A stretch of DNA of 64,000 nucleotides from HLUCCA09 sp038745585 (GCA_038745585.1 JBCDLH010000010.1:96032-160031); one strand, 5' to 3'; shown: positions 7,782-16,973, counted from the stretch's first letter. Notes: a model not told the origin generated them from the letters alone. A program made the numbers and translations.

Positions 7782-9856
7782 CAGGCGGCGACTTGGCCGA
7801 CCATGGCCGGGCGCGCGTCAAGGCCGATCTCGTCAAACGACAGAACCGGCGCCGAGAGCCCCTTGGCCGCCACGAGCGTCGTCAGGAACCGCCGGCGCAG
7901 CGTCGTCGTCACCAAGGCGGGATAGACGCCGTTGCCTGCTGCATCCGAGAGTGTTTCCGAAATCCCGCCAATCAGTCGAGAGAAGTCGTCCGGCGGCAGG
8001 GCCACGTCGGAGCCCTCTGTGCTGTGTCGGCGAAAGGTCTCCTCCCATTCCGGTGCGAGCTGAACCAGCGGCAGCGTGCCGTCCTCGCGCTTGAGATCGG
8101 CGATGAGCTGAAACCCAAGCCGCTGGCGGACATGCTCGCAAATCGCCTCTGCGGTGTTGAGGCTGCCGCGCACCTCCGAAATCGCCTCCAGGATCAGCGG
8201 CAGGTTGCGGATCGACACGCGTTCTTCGAGGAGGAGCCGCAGCACGGAGAGCAGCAGATCGACGGGGACTTTGTCTGGCACCAACTCGTCGATCATCTTG
8301 CGATTGGCCTCGCCGCGCACCGGGTCGCTCACCTCCGTCAGCGCGGCGAGGAGGCGGCGCAACGTCTTCAGCGTCATCAGGCGCGGGAAGTTGCGCTTGA
8401 TCACTTCGAGCAGATGCGTGGCAAGCACCTCGGTCGGCGACACGATGGTCGCTCCGCCCATCGCCCCGCGCTCGCGCTCTTGCGGCGGGATCCAGCGGGC
8501 CGGCGCGCCATAGACTGGCTCGGCCACGTCCTCACCCTGGGGCAGGTCGGCGCTGCCCTCGGGCATCAGGGCCAGAAGCCCCTCCGGGCGGAGCCGATCG
8601 CGGGCTTGAGCCACGCCCTGGATGCGGATGATGTAGGCGCCGGGCGGCAAGCTCGCATCGTCGGTCAGGCGAATCTCGGGAAGGATCAGACCATAGGTGG
8701 TGGCGACATGGGTGCGCATATTGGTGATACGCGCGTCCAGCCCCGTGGCCGGGTCGAGCACCATGGCGACGAGATCGGGCGCGAATTCGAGGTGAATGTC
8801 GTCGAGGTCGAGAACGTCGCCCATCGTGGCGCGTGGGGGCTCAGCCGCCTCGTTGCTGTCGTTCGCCGCGTTGGCCTCGTTCCGCGCGGCGATGCTTTGG
8901 GCATAAAGACCGGTGCCGATCAGGATGCTGGCCAAGAGCAGGAAGGGCAGAAAAGGTAAGCCAGGCACGAGGGCAAAGAGGCCCATGAGAAGGCCGACTG
9001 TAAAGAGTGCGGTCGGGTTGCGGCCGAGCTGTGAGGCGAGCGCCAAATCCGTCGCCCCGGTGGAGCCGCCGCGCGCCAGGAGGAGGGCCGAGGCGATCGA
9101 GATGATGACGGCGGGGATCTGCGTAACGAGCCCGTCACCGACCGTCAGGATCGCGTAGGTCTGAAACGCCTGGCCAAACGCCATGTCATGCATCGTTATG
9201 CCGATGATCAACCCCACGACGAGGTTGAGGAGCGTGATCAAGAGCCCCGCGATCGCGTCCCCCTTCACAAATTTCGAGGCCCCGTCCAGCGAGCCGAAAA
9301 AGGTCGTCTCGGCCTGTTCGCGCTCGCGACGCTCTTTGGCCTCCTCATGGCCGATGGCCCCGGCGGACATGTCGCTGTCGATGGCAAGCTGCTTGCCGGG
9401 CATCCCGTCGAGCGCGAAGCGTGCGCCCACCTCGGCCATCCGCGCAGCACCCTTGGTGATCACGATGAAATTCACGATCAGAAGGACGGCGAAGATGACG
9501 AGGCCGAGCACGGTCGACCCGCCCATCACGAACATGGCAAAGCCTTCGATCACGCCACCTGCAGCATCCGTTCCGGTATGGCCCTCGCCGATGATGAGCT
9601 TGGTCGACGAGACGTTGAGCGAGAGGCGCAGCATCAGCGAGGCAAGCAGGATCGTCGGAAAGGCCGAGAAATCGAGCGGGCGCTCGATGAAGAGCGTGAC
9701 CGTGAAGATCAGGATCGCCAGCGCGAACGAAAGCGCGAGCCCGACATCGAGGATCCAGGCAGGCACCGGCAGGATCATCATCACGATGATCGCCATAAGC
9801 GCAACGGCAAGAAGGACCGGCGGCTTGAAGAAGGCCGCTGCCGAGAGCTGTGCCAT
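7781..9856 (-). CDS. flhA: Flagellar export gate protein FlhA
   Basis: Large inner-membrane export protein that binds chaperone-substrate complexes. From the chosen ATG (9854-9856) it has 691 residues. Eight hydrophobic segments span about residues 10-310, with the conserved cytoplasmic loop between TM4 and TM5 (GAARMAEVGARFALDGMPGK), followed by a large C-terminal cytoplasmic domain. The frame stays open upstream to 10246, but that part is shadow of the transglycosylase gene. The ATG chosen lies 2 bp after that gene's stop and gives the typical start (MAQLSAAAFFKPPVLLAVAL). Confidence 0.96.
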   Translation of the reverse strand: MAQLSAAAFFKPPVLLAVALMAIIVMMILPVPAWILDVGLALSFALAILIFTVTLFIERPLDFSAFPTILLASLMLRLSLNVSSTKLIIGEGHTGTDAAGGVIEGFAMFVMGGSTVLGLVIFAVLLIVNFIVITKGAARMAEVGARFALDGMPGKQLAIDSDMSAGAIGHEEAKERREREQAETTFFGSLDGASKFVKGDAIAGLLITLLNLVVGLIIGITMHDMAFGQAFQTYAILTVGDGLVTQIPAVIISIASALLLARGGSTGATDLALASQLGRNPTALFTVGLLMGLFALVPGLPFLPFLLLASILIGTGLYAQSIAARNEANAANDSNEAAEPPRATMGDVLDLDDIHLEFAPDLVAMVLDPATGLDARITNMRTHVATTYGLILPEIRLTDDASLPPGAYIIRIQGVAQARDRLRPEGLLALMPEGSADLPQGEDVAEPVYGAPARWIPPQERERGAMGGATIVSPTEVLATHLLEVIKRNFPRLMTLKTLRRLLAALTEVSDPVRGEANRKMIDELVPDKVPVDLLLSVLRLLLEERVSIRNLPLILEAISEVRGSLNTAEAICEHVRQRLGFQLIADLKREDGTLPLVQLAPEWEETFRRHSTEGSDVALPPDDFSRLIGGISETLSDAAGNGVYPALVTTTLRRRFLTTLVAAKGLSAPVLSFDEIGLDARPAMVGQVAA

Positions 9857-9858
9857 TC

Positions 9859-10629
9859 CTAGCGCGCGCCGAGCGGGGCGGCGGCGTGCGTAAGCGCGCC
9901 GAGCGAAACGCCACCGGGTGGACGAGGCCCCGACTGCGCCGGTGGCACTGGTGTCTCCAGAGGCGGCGCGGGGTTTGCTGAAGCAAAGGCGCGTATGAGG
10001 GGATCTGCTGCGGAGTTCGTGGACGCCGTGTTGCGTTCTGCCGGCGCCGAAAGGGACTGCAACGCGGCGTGCAGCCGGACGACATAGGCGCGGCCGAGCG
10101 CGGGCGTGCGTGAGTGATAGGCGGCGGCGGCCCGCGTCCAATCGCCAAATTCTGTGTAGAGGTGCTTGAGGAAGCGGGCGGCATAGCGCGCGTTGCGGGC
10201 GGGCTCGATCATTTGATCTGCAGAAGCGAACGCCCGCGCGTGCCATTTGACGTTGAGCTGGAAACAGCCGACGTCGATCTGAGGGGTGCCGTTTGCGATC
10301 TGCGCGTCAATAAAGGCGACAGCCTGCGCACGTGTGGTAAACCAGCGGCCCTCGCCGCCCGCATTCACAGTCCAAGGCCAAGGCTCGTGCTGCGCGCCTG
10401 CCACGGAACCGCTGCGCCCGGTTTCGACCTTCGCAATGGCCAGGAGAAGGCGCTCGGGGACACCCGCCTCTGCGGCCGCTATGCGCGCCCAGCGGACACA
10501 GACCGGCAGTGGTTCGGCTTCATCAAGCCGGGGCGACGCGTCGGCTGTGCTCAAGGGCAACTGCGCAAGCGTGGCTAGGGCGGCCAGGAGTGCCGCGGCA
10601 AACACCCATCGTTTGGCTGCCGCGCGCAT
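9859..10629 (-). CDS. Secreted lytic transglycosylase, SLT family (probably flagellar SltF type)
   Basis: Peptidoglycan-cleaving enzyme with a Sec signal peptide (MRAAAKRWVFAAALLAALAT) and an SLT domain. The catalytic glutamate sits in AIAKVETGRSG, and the QLNVKWHARAF and AAYHSRTP blocks follow. The C-terminal 60 residues are Pro/Ala-rich. It lies 2 bp upstream of flhA, so a role in opening the wall for the rod is inferred, as shown for SltF of Rhodobacter. I start at the ATG at 10629 because it gives a normal signal peptide; a GTG at 10683 and an ATG at 10677 are alternatives that add a long N-region. Confidence 0.85.
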   Translation of the reverse strand: MRAAAKRWVFAAALLAALATLAQLPLSTADASPRLDEAEPLPVCVRWARIAAAEAGVPERLLLAIAKVETGRSGSVAGAQHEPWPWTVNAGGEGRWFTTRAQAVAFIDAQIANGTPQIDVGCFQLNVKWHARAFASADQMIEPARNARYAARFLKHLYTEFGDWTRAAAAYHSRTPALGRAYVVRLHAALQSLSAPAERNTASTNSAADPLIRAFASANPAPPLETPVPPAQSGPRPPGGVSLGALTHAAAPLGAR

Positions 10630-11235
10630 GCTGGCAAGAGGGAAACGACCGTGGAAAGCACGCGTCGGACAAAGCATCGGCACACCATTCTGGTTCGGCT
10701 GACCAGGCCGTACCAGCGACGCCTTAAAGAGACGTTGCTATGAAACGGCTGTGCGCGCGAGGTCGTGCAACCCCCGAACGAGAGCTTTGTGTGCGTGTAA
10801 CGCGCATTGCCAACCAGCCATTCCGATCTGCAACTTTTCGCTCTCCAAATCCACGGGCGAGAGCCTCTGCTGCAATATCGGGCAGCGCGTCGCACGCTTG
10901 GGCAACCGAAAGAGCGCGTATCGAATCTGCCCACCGTATGGGCAGATGCCGCAAAAAAGCACATTCTCGCCGCTCTCGCCTATCGCGCGGTTCCCTGCCG
11001 GTCGCGCGCGTTACGAAAGGACTCCCCCTCCCCGAAGCGCACTGCCTGATACGGCGCTGAGCCCACCGCTTTGGGGGCTAATGAAGATGTGCGGCGGCGA
11101 AAGCACTGGGCGGTTCGGTCGCCACCGCACCGTGCACCAACAAAGCTGCACGCGAGACAGACGAGGGGGCGCAATGCACGGTGTTCAACCGGCTCTCCCG
11201 CTGTTTCGCAAAGCAGCGACCTAAAGGGGATGCTG
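10630..11235. other. Intergenic region between the transglycosylase gene and urtA
   Basis: About 600 bp separating a leftward flagellar gene from the rightward urea operon. The short open frames on both strands lack ribosome sites and family resemblance. The region must hold the urt promoter. The only clear structure is the perfect inverted repeat at 10925-10947. A nitrogen-control (sigma-54 or NtrC) signature was looked for by eye and not found. Confidence 0.6.
10925..10947. promoter_or_regulatory. Perfect 9 bp inverted repeat upstream of urtA
   Basis: Arms ATCTGCCCA (10925-10933) and TGGGCAGAT (10939-10947) flank a 5-base spacer. No T-run follows on either strand, so an operator or a structured transcript is more likely than a terminator. 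It lies about 290 bp before urtA and about 300 bp before the transglycosylase start on the other strand, so either could be its target. Confidence 0.55.
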
Positions 11236-12522
11236 ATGAAAAAGCTGCCTTCGCTACTTCTCGCCACCACCGCTGCTCTCGGCACCTATGCGTTGCCTGC
11301 TGCAGCACAGGACGCCTGTCCGATCAAGGTCGGCGTGTTGCACTCGCTCTCGGGGACAATGGCGATCTCTGAAACGACGCTGAAAGACACGGTCGAGATG
11401 CTTGTCGACACGCAGAACGAGGCCGGCGGCCTTCTGGGCTGCGAGATCGAAGCGGTTGTCGTCGACCCGGCCTCGGACTGGCCGCTCTTTGCCGAGAAGG
11501 CCCGAGAGCTGCTGACCGTCCATGAGGTCGATGTGATCTTTGGCTCATGGACTTCGGTGTCGCGAAAGTCCGTCTTGCCGGTCTTGGAGGAACTCAACGG
11601 GCTGATGTTCTACCCGGTCCAGTATGAGGGCGAAGAGAGCTCGCGTAACGTCTTCTACACCGGTGCCGCGCCGAACCAGCAGGCGATCCCCGCAGTCGAC
11701 TACTACTTGGAGGAGTTGGGCGTCGAAAGTTTCGCGCTTCTTGGGACAGACTACGTCTATCCTCGGACAACGAACCGTATCCTTGAACAGTACCTGAAGG
11801 ACGCGGGGATCCCAGAGGAGGACATCTTCGTCAATTACACGCCCTTCGGCCATTCCGACTGGGCGACCATCGTGTCCGATGTCGTTGAGCTCGGAGCGGG
11901 GGGCAAACAGGTTGGCGTGATTTCGACAATCAACGGCGACGCCAATATCGGCTTTTACAAAGAACTCGCAGCACAGGGCGTCAGCGCTGACGATATACCC
12001 GTCGTCGCCTTCTCCGTGGGCGAGGAAGAGCTCTCCGGCCTCGATACGACCGATCTCGTCGGTCACCTTGCCGCCTGGAACTACTTCCAATCGGCCGAGA
12101 CCGACGCCAACGAGGAGTGGATCACTGCGTGGAAGGCCCGCATGGGTGATGACCGCGTGACCAACGACCCCATGGAAGCCCATTACATTGGCTTCAACAT
12201 GTGGGTGAACGCAGTGACCGAGGCGGGGACGACCGATGTCGACGCCGTCCGCGAGGCGATGTGGGGCCAGGAATTTCCAAACCTCACCGGCGGAACGGCC
12301 GTCATGCTGCCGAACCATCACCTGACGAAGCCGGTTCTGATCGGCGAGATCACCGAAGTCGGTCAGTTTGACATCATCAGCCAGACCGAGCCGGTCGCGG
12401 GCGATGCCTGGACAGACTTCCTGCCCGAATCGGCGGTTCTCACCTCGGATTGGCAGGCGCTCGAGTGCGGGATGTACAACACCGAGACCGAGACCTGCGT
12501 CCAGATCGAGTCGAACTACTGA
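11236..12522 (+). CDS. urtA: Urea ABC transporter substrate-binding protein UrtA
   Basis: Periplasmic urea-binding protein of the HAAT branched-chain amino-acid-like family. From the ATG at 11236 it has 428 residues: a Sec signal peptide ending at PAAAQD, then a type I periplasmic-binding fold with IKVGVLHSLSGTMAISET at the mature N terminus and the UrtA-typical DVIFGSWTSVSRKSVLPVLE and YPVQYEGEESS. The ATG at 11236 is preferred over 11230 because AAAGGGG lies 6 bp upstream of it. urtBCDE follow in order. A strong hairpin directly after the gene would favour high UrtA levels relative to the membrane parts. Confidence 0.96.
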   Translation: MKKLPSLLLATTAALGTYALPAAAQDACPIKVGVLHSLSGTMAISETTLKDTVEMLVDTQNEAGGLLGCEIEAVVVDPASDWPLFAEKARELLTVHEVDVIFGSWTSVSRKSVLPVLEELNGLMFYPVQYEGEESSRNVFYTGAAPNQQAIPAVDYYLEELGVESFALLGTDYVYPRTTNRILEQYLKDAGIPEEDIFVNYTPFGHSDWATIVSDVVELGAGGKQVGVISTINGDANIGFYKELAAQGVSADDIPVVAFSVGEEELSGLDTTDLVGHLAAWNYFQSAETDANEEWITAWKARMGDDRVTNDPMEAHYIGFNMWVNAVTEAGTTDVDAVREAMWGQEFPNLTGGTAVMLPNHHLTKPVLIGEITEVGQFDIISQTEPVAGDAWTDFLPESAVLTSDWQALECGMYNTETETCVQIESNY

Positions 12523-12539
12523 TCGCAACTTGAAGATCT

Positions 12540-12562
12540 GGAGGGGCGCATGCCGCCCCTCC
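12540..12562 (+). terminator. Hairpin between urtA and urtB (attenuator or mRNA stabiliser)
   Basis: Perfect 9 bp GC-rich stem GGAGGGGCG (12540-12548) and CGCCCCTCC (12554-12562) with a 5-base loop, followed only by TTTCC. It lies 17 bp after the urtA stop and 22 bp before the urtB start. A weak terminator or 3'-end stabiliser here would keep the binding protein in excess, as is common for ABC operons. Confidence 0.75.
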
Positions 12563-12584
12563 TTTCCAACCATTTGGGGCAGGT

Positions 12585-14561
12585 ATGGTTCGGATCCTCT
12601 TTGCGTTTTTTGCGTCGCTTCTTGTCACGAGTGCCTCCGTTTCGGCGCAAGACCTGAGCCCCATCCAAAGGGTGCTGCAGGAGCAGCGCGAGTTGATCGA
12701 AGCCAGCTCGCGCCGCACCATCGGCCCCGCGATCGACGCCATCGCGGCGACCGGTTTGCCCCAAGTGCCGGACGTCCTCACCCGCTGGCAAGCCCGCGAG
12801 ATGTGGCAGCGCGCCTCGGACGGCCTCTTCTTTTATGCAGAGGAGGCGGGCGAGGATGCCGAGGGTGAAGACCTGTTGCGCGTTTTTTCATTCGATGACA
12901 GCGCGGAGATTGGCCTCATCCGTGAGGACGATATGGAGCAGCTGCGCCCCAATGGCGGCGTGCGCAAGCTCATCGGCTCCGCCCTCGTCCAGTTCCGCCT
13001 CAGCGATCCCAACCCCGAGGCACGTCTTGAGGCGCTGACATCCATCGGGCGAGATCCCGATGCCTCGCACCTCGGGCCCCTCCTCGCCTCCATCGGTGAC
13101 GAGACCGATCCCGCCATCGCCGCGCAAAAGGAACGGCTCGCGCGCCTCCTCACCGTCCGCTTCGGCGAGCGCGAGGAGGATCGGATCGACGCCATCCGCA
13201 GCTTCTCCGGCGATCTCGGCGTCGACGTCCGCGCAACGCTCAACCCTCTGGTCGCCACCGAAATCGAAGCGGTCGAGGGCGCGGCTCCCGAAGCGGACGA
13301 CATCGCCCGCGTGCTGACCCCCGGCAGCGATGCTCTGTCCCAGGCAGACGCATATGCGATCCTCGTCGAAGCGGGGCTCGCCGCGCCCCGGATCGACCGC
13401 GATGCGCAAAAGGCCGCACTGATCGCCAATATCGACGGTGACACGGTCGCCGGCATCGAAGTCGCCACGCTCGACAGTGATGCCGCCCGCGACCTCGCCT
13501 ACGCCGAACTCGCGCGCCTCGGCGCGGTCGAGCCGCTCGCAACCGAAGCCGATGTCGACGAAACCCTCGCCGCCTTCACCTTCGTCGAGCGCTACACCGC
13601 CGCGTCGCCTCCCGTCGTCGCCGCGGCTGTTGAAACGCTCGCGACCATCGACCGGATGGTCGGGCTCAACCAAGCCGCAGATCTCACGCTCGATGCGCTC
13701 TCCCTCGCGTCGATCTACTTCCTCGCCGCCATCGGCCTCGCCATCACCTTCGGCGTGATGGGCGTGATCAACATGGCCCATGGCGAGTTCATCATGATGG
13801 GCGCCTATACCGGCTATGTGGTTCAGCTCTTTATCCCGGATTACACGATCTCGATCCTCGTCGCCCTGCCCCTCGCCTTCGCCGTTACCTTCGGTGCGGG
13901 CGTCGCAATGGAGCGGCTGGTGATCCGCTGGCTCTATCACCGCCCGCTGGAGACGCTCCTCGCGACCTTCGGCATCTCGATCGCGCTCCAGCAACTCGCA
14001 AAGAACATTTTTGGCACCCAGGCGCGCCCCCTCACCTCGCCTGACTGGCTCTCTGGCGCGCTCGTCATCAACGATGTCGTCTCGATCAGCTACATCCGCA
14101 TCGCGATCTTCGTGATGGCGCTCCTCTTTCTCGTGCTCTTCTGGTTCATCATGAACCGCACGCGCCTCGGGCTTGAGGTCCGCGCCGTTACGCAAAACCC
14201 GCGCATGGCTGCCTCGATGGGAATCAACCCCGACCGGATCAACATGCTGACCTTCGGGCTCGGTTCCGGCATTGCGGGCATCGCGGGCGTGACGATCGGG
14301 CTCTACGCCAAGGTCACCTCTGAAATGGGGCAAGACTATATCGTGCAGAGCTTCATGACGGTCGTCGTAGGCGGTGTCGGCAACATCTGGGGCACTCTCC
14401 TCGGCGCGACGATGGTGGGCTTTCTGCAAAAGGGGATCGAGTGGATGAACCCCTCCAACACGCTCGCGGCCCAAACCTATATGATCCTCTTCATCATTCT
14501 CTTCATCCAGTTCCGCCCCCGCGGGATCATCGCCCTCAAGGGCCGGGCGGCGGAGGCGTGA
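12585..14561 (+). CDS. urtB: Urea ABC transporter permease UrtB (long form with periplasmic N-domain)
   Basis: First membrane subunit of the urea importer, LivH-like. It has 658 residues. The first 20 form a signal peptide (ending SVSAQDL), followed by a roughly 340-residue soluble, presumably periplasmic helical region, then the permease domain (about residues 370-650) with VMGVINMAHGEFIMMGAYTG and VVGGVGNIWGTLLGA. The long N-terminal extension is known in proteobacterial UrtB and has no assigned role. The small frame at 14564-14821 begins 2 bp after its stop. Confidence 0.94.
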   Translation: MVRILFAFFASLLVTSASVSAQDLSPIQRVLQEQRELIEASSRRTIGPAIDAIAATGLPQVPDVLTRWQAREMWQRASDGLFFYAEEAGEDAEGEDLLRVFSFDDSAEIGLIREDDMEQLRPNGGVRKLIGSALVQFRLSDPNPEARLEALTSIGRDPDASHLGPLLASIGDETDPAIAAQKERLARLLTVRFGEREEDRIDAIRSFSGDLGVDVRATLNPLVATEIEAVEGAAPEADDIARVLTPGSDALSQADAYAILVEAGLAAPRIDRDAQKAALIANIDGDTVAGIEVATLDSDAARDLAYAELARLGAVEPLATEADVDETLAAFTFVERYTAASPPVVAAAVETLATIDRMVGLNQAADLTLDALSLASIYFLAAIGLAITFGVMGVINMAHGEFIMMGAYTGYVVQLFIPDYTISILVALPLAFAVTFGAGVAMERLVIRWLYHRPLETLLATFGISIALQQLAKNIFGTQARPLTSPDWLSGALVINDVVSISYIRIAIFVMALLFLVLFWFIMNRTRLGLEVRAVTQNPRMAASMGINPDRINMLTFGLGSGIAGIAGVTIGLYAKVTSEMGQDYIVQSFMTVVVGGVGNIWGTLLGATMVGFLQKGIEWMNPSNTLAAQTYMILFIILFIQFRPRGIIALKGRAAEA

Positions 14562-14563
14562 GG

Positions 14564-14821
14564 ATGGATTTGTTGTTCACCGAACGAAGCGCCGAGGCGC
14601 GGGATCAAGGCCGCAAGACCGCCGCGCATCGCGTCGCCATTGTCGCTCGGACCGATGGCGCTCCAACGGCGACCCTCCCACGGCCCGGCGATTTGGTGGG
14701 GCCAACGCAACGCTCATTCGACTTTAGGATGTGTCACCATAAAGCACTTCGCACCGCTGTCGGATCGCCGGTCCAGAGCCCGTCGACGCGCGTCTCCGCG
14801 TTCCAAAGGCCAACCGCATGA
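14564..14821 (+). CDS. Small linker reading frame between urtB and urtC (uncertain)
   Basis: 85-codon frame starting MDLLFTERSAEARDQGRK, with GGAGG 7 bp before its ATG. Its TGA overlaps the urtC start as ATGA. The predicted peptide is basic and resembles no family I recognise. Position and coupling suggest it may help translate urtC; equally, the 256 bp gap may simply happen to be open. Since the urtC-urtD gap is organised the same way, it is listed as a candidate. Confidence 0.35.
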   Translation: MDLLFTERSAEARDQGRKTAAHRVAIVARTDGAPTATLPRPGDLVGPTQRSFDFRMCHHKALRTAVGSPVQSPSTRVSAFQRPTA

Positions 14822-16074
14822 CCGATGCGACCCTCAATCCCCCGCGCCGCCCCTTCGTGATGCGCTACCCCTCGGTGCTCGTCTTCATTGGGTTCCTGGC
14901 ACTCTTTACCCTCAGCGTGACGGTGATGTCCGAGGCGTTCGGCGTGGGTGCCATCTCCACCTCCTTCGTCAAAACGCTTGGCAAGACGCTCTGCCTTTGC
15001 CTTGTCGCGCTCGCGATGGACTTGGTCTGGGGCTATTGCGGGATCCTAAGCCTCGGGCACATGGCGTTTTTCGGGATTGGTGGCTACGCGATCGGCATGT
15101 GGCTCATGTACGCTCGCACTGAGATCATCGTCCTGGAAAGCCTTGCAAATGCGCCGATCCCGCCGACGCCGACCGAAGTGACCGACGCGATTGCGGTGCA
15201 GATCTTCGGTGTCGTTGGCGCGTCGGAGCTGCCGCCGATCTGGTCCGTTGCCCATTCGCTTCCGCTTCAACTCGCCGCTGTCGTCCTTGTCCCTGGCCTT
15301 CTCGCGCTCGTTTTCGGATGGCTGGCGTTTCGCAGCCGGGTCACGGGCGTCTATCTTTCGATCTTGACCCAAGCGTTTACGCTTGCCATCGCGCTTTGGC
15401 TTTTTCAGAACGACAGCGGCTTGCGCGGCAATAACGGTCTCTCGGGTCTGCAGAACCTGCCAGGTCTTAGCGACGTCTCGCAGGACTATGTGTCGGTTTG
15501 GTTTTTCTGGGCTTCAGCGCTGGCGCTGGGCGCGGGCTATGTCCTCTGTGCCTGGGTCGTGTCAGGCAAGTTCGGCTCGGTGATCCGCGGGATACGCGAC
15601 GACGAAGCGCGCGTGCGGTTCCTCGGCTATCCGGTTGAGGCGTTCAAGCTCTTCGTCTTTACGCTCTCGGCCGTCATCGCAGGGATCGCGGGCGCGCTCT
15701 ACTACCCGCAAGCAGGCATCATCAATCCGGCCGAGCTTGCGCCTATCGCCTCGATTTACCTCGCCGTTTGGGTCGCCATCGGCGGGCGCGGGCGACTCTA
15801 CGGCGCGGTGATCGGGGCGGCCTTCGTATCGCTGGTCTCAACCTATTTTACCGGGGGTCAGGCGCCCGATGTTAACCTTGGATTTTACACGATATCCTGG
15901 GTCGATTGGTGGACGGTGCTCCTCGGCCTCTCGTTCGTCATCGTGACGCTCTTTTTTCCGAAAGGGATTGGCGGCTTGGTCGGTCTTATCGCCGAGCGCC
16001 GAAGCCCGGACCGGCACGGCGCGGATCTGGGGCCGGACCAAGGCGCGCTAAAGGAAAAGGAGGCGGAGAAATGA
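14818..16074 (+). CDS. urtC: Urea ABC transporter permease UrtC
   Basis: Second membrane subunit of the urea importer, LivM-like. It has 418 residues with about ten hydrophobic segments and the family blocks DLVWGYCGILSLGHMAFFGI and GVYLSILTQAFTLAIALWLF. The GAGALYYPQ-type segment before the end (GIAGALYYPQAGIINPAELA) matches the LivM family. The C terminus is charged. The ATG overlaps the stop of the upstream linker frame; an AAAGG lies 8 bp upstream as a possible own ribosome site. Confidence 0.95.
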   Translation: MTDATLNPPRRPFVMRYPSVLVFIGFLALFTLSVTVMSEAFGVGAISTSFVKTLGKTLCLCLVALAMDLVWGYCGILSLGHMAFFGIGGYAIGMWLMYARTEIIVLESLANAPIPPTPTEVTDAIAVQIFGVVGASELPPIWSVAHSLPLQLAAVVLVPGLLALVFGWLAFRSRVTGVYLSILTQAFTLAIALWLFQNDSGLRGNNGLSGLQNLPGLSDVSQDYVSVWFFWASALALGAGYVLCAWVVSGKFGSVIRGIRDDEARVRFLGYPVEAFKLFVFTLSAVIAGIAGALYYPQAGIINPAELAPIASIYLAVWVAIGGRGRLYGAVIGAAFVSLVSTYFTGGQAPDVNLGFYTISWVDWWTVLLGLSFVIVTLFFPKGIGGLVGLIAERRSPDRHGADLGPDQGALKEKEAEK

Positions 16075-16235
16075 AGCGCGTCGATTTGAGCCGTCCGCAC
16101 GGCGGCACCGCCGGGCAGCCCCAGACCGTCCGCCCGGGCGGGGGCTTCTCCCCCACCCGCGGTCGCGGGCAACCCTCAGCATCTACGCGCCAACATGGTA
16201 AAGAGCTCTCAGCCTTTGGTTGGTCCCACCTATGA
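16071..16235 (+). CDS. Small linker reading frame between urtC and urtD (uncertain)
   Basis: 54-codon frame whose ATG overlaps the urtC stop (ATGA at 16071-16074), with AAGGAGG about 8 bp upstream. Its own TGA overlaps the urtD ATG (16232-16235). The peptide is Gly/Pro/Arg-rich (MKRVDLSRPHGGTAGQPQ) and lacks recognisable domains. A strong hairpin is embedded in it. urtD has no convincing ribosome site of its own, which makes reinitiation from this frame attractive. It may be a coupling device rather than a functional peptide. Confidence 0.35.
   Translation: MKRVDLSRPHGGTAGQPQTVRPGGGFSPTRGRGQPSASTRQHGKELSAFGWSHL
16135..16159 (+). repeat. GC-rich hairpin between urtC and urtD
   Basis: Arms CGGGCGGGGG (16135-16144) and CCCCCACCCG (16150-16159) pair with one C/A mismatch around the loop CTTCT. 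No T-run follows. It has the look of the short GC-rich palindromes scattered between genes in Rhodobacterales, and a related GGGGG/CCCCC hairpin occurs after urtE at 17742-17755. It could protect the upstream mRNA from 3' decay. Confidence 0.6.
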
Positions 16236-16972
16236 GCGCCCTCCTCGAAGTCTCCGGCGTGTCCGTTTCCTTCGACGGCTTCAAGGCGATTAACAACCTC
16301 TCGTTTTCGATCGACGAGGGCGAGCTGCGCGCCGTGATTGGGCCGAATGGGGCCGGCAAGACGACCTTTATGGACATTGTGACCGGCAAGACCAAGCCCG
16401 ATGCCGGGCGCGTGACTTGGGGCGAGCGCTCGCAATCGCTCCTTAAGATGTCGGAAAGTCAGATCGCCCAGGCCGGCGTTGGTCGCAAGTTTCAGCGCCC
16501 TACCGTGCTCGAGGACCAGTCGGTCTTCGACAACCTCCTGATGGCACTGAAACACGACCGCGCGCCCTGGAAGGTTGTCTTCTTCAAACCTTCCGCCGAG
16601 CACATCGCAAAGGTCGAAGCGCTGGCCGCCGAGATCGGGCTCAGCGGGGCGCTCCGTCGTAAGGCGGGCGAGCTTTCCCATGGGCAAAAGCAATGGCTGG
16701 AAATCGGCATGCTTCTGGCACAAGAGCCGCGGCTTTTGCTGGTCGACGAACCCGCCGCGGGAATGACCGTCGCCGAGCGAGAGCACACAACCGATCTTCT
16801 GAAGGAGGCAGCGAAGACTCGTGCTGTCGTCGTGGTCGAGCACGACATGGAGTTTGTGCGCCGGCTCGATTGCCGGGTGACCGTGCTGCACGAGGGGGCG
16901 GTGCTTGCCGAGGGCTCGCTCGACCATGTCACGAAGAACCAGAACGTCATCGACGTGTATCTTGGGCGCTGA
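16232..16972 (+). CDS. urtD: Urea ABC transporter ATPase UrtD
   Basis: First ATPase of the urea importer, LivG-like. It has 246 residues from the ATG at 16232: Walker A GPNGAGKTT (about residues 37-45), a signature region ELSHGQKQWLEIGMLL, and Walker B LLLVDEPAAGM. The signature is LSHGQ rather than the usual LSGGQ, as is normal for UrtD. A TTG at 16220 would add four residues. The stop is 1 bp before the urtE ATG. Confidence 0.95.
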   Translation: MSALLEVSGVSVSFDGFKAINNLSFSIDEGELRAVIGPNGAGKTTFMDIVTGKTKPDAGRVTWGERSQSLLKMSESQIAQAGVGRKFQRPTVLEDQSVFDNLLMALKHDRAPWKVVFFKPSAEHIAKVEALAAEIGLSGALRRKAGELSHGQKQWLEIGMLLAQEPRLLLVDEPAAGMTVAEREHTTDLLKEAAKTRAVVVVEHDMEFVRRLDCRVTVLHEGAVLAEGSLDHVTKNQNVIDVYLGR

Positions 16973-16973
16973 C

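Noticed and set aside
9857..10246. N-terminal extension of the flhA frame
   Set aside because: It overlaps the transglycosylase coding sequence in another frame and lacks FlhA character. The ATG at 9856 gives the normal start.
12888..14474. Very long leftward open frame opposite urtB (528 codons)
   Set aside because: Its product is Asp/Glu/Arg/His-rich low-complexity sequence, the usual shadow of a GC-rich gene on the other strand, while urtB itself has clear family motifs.
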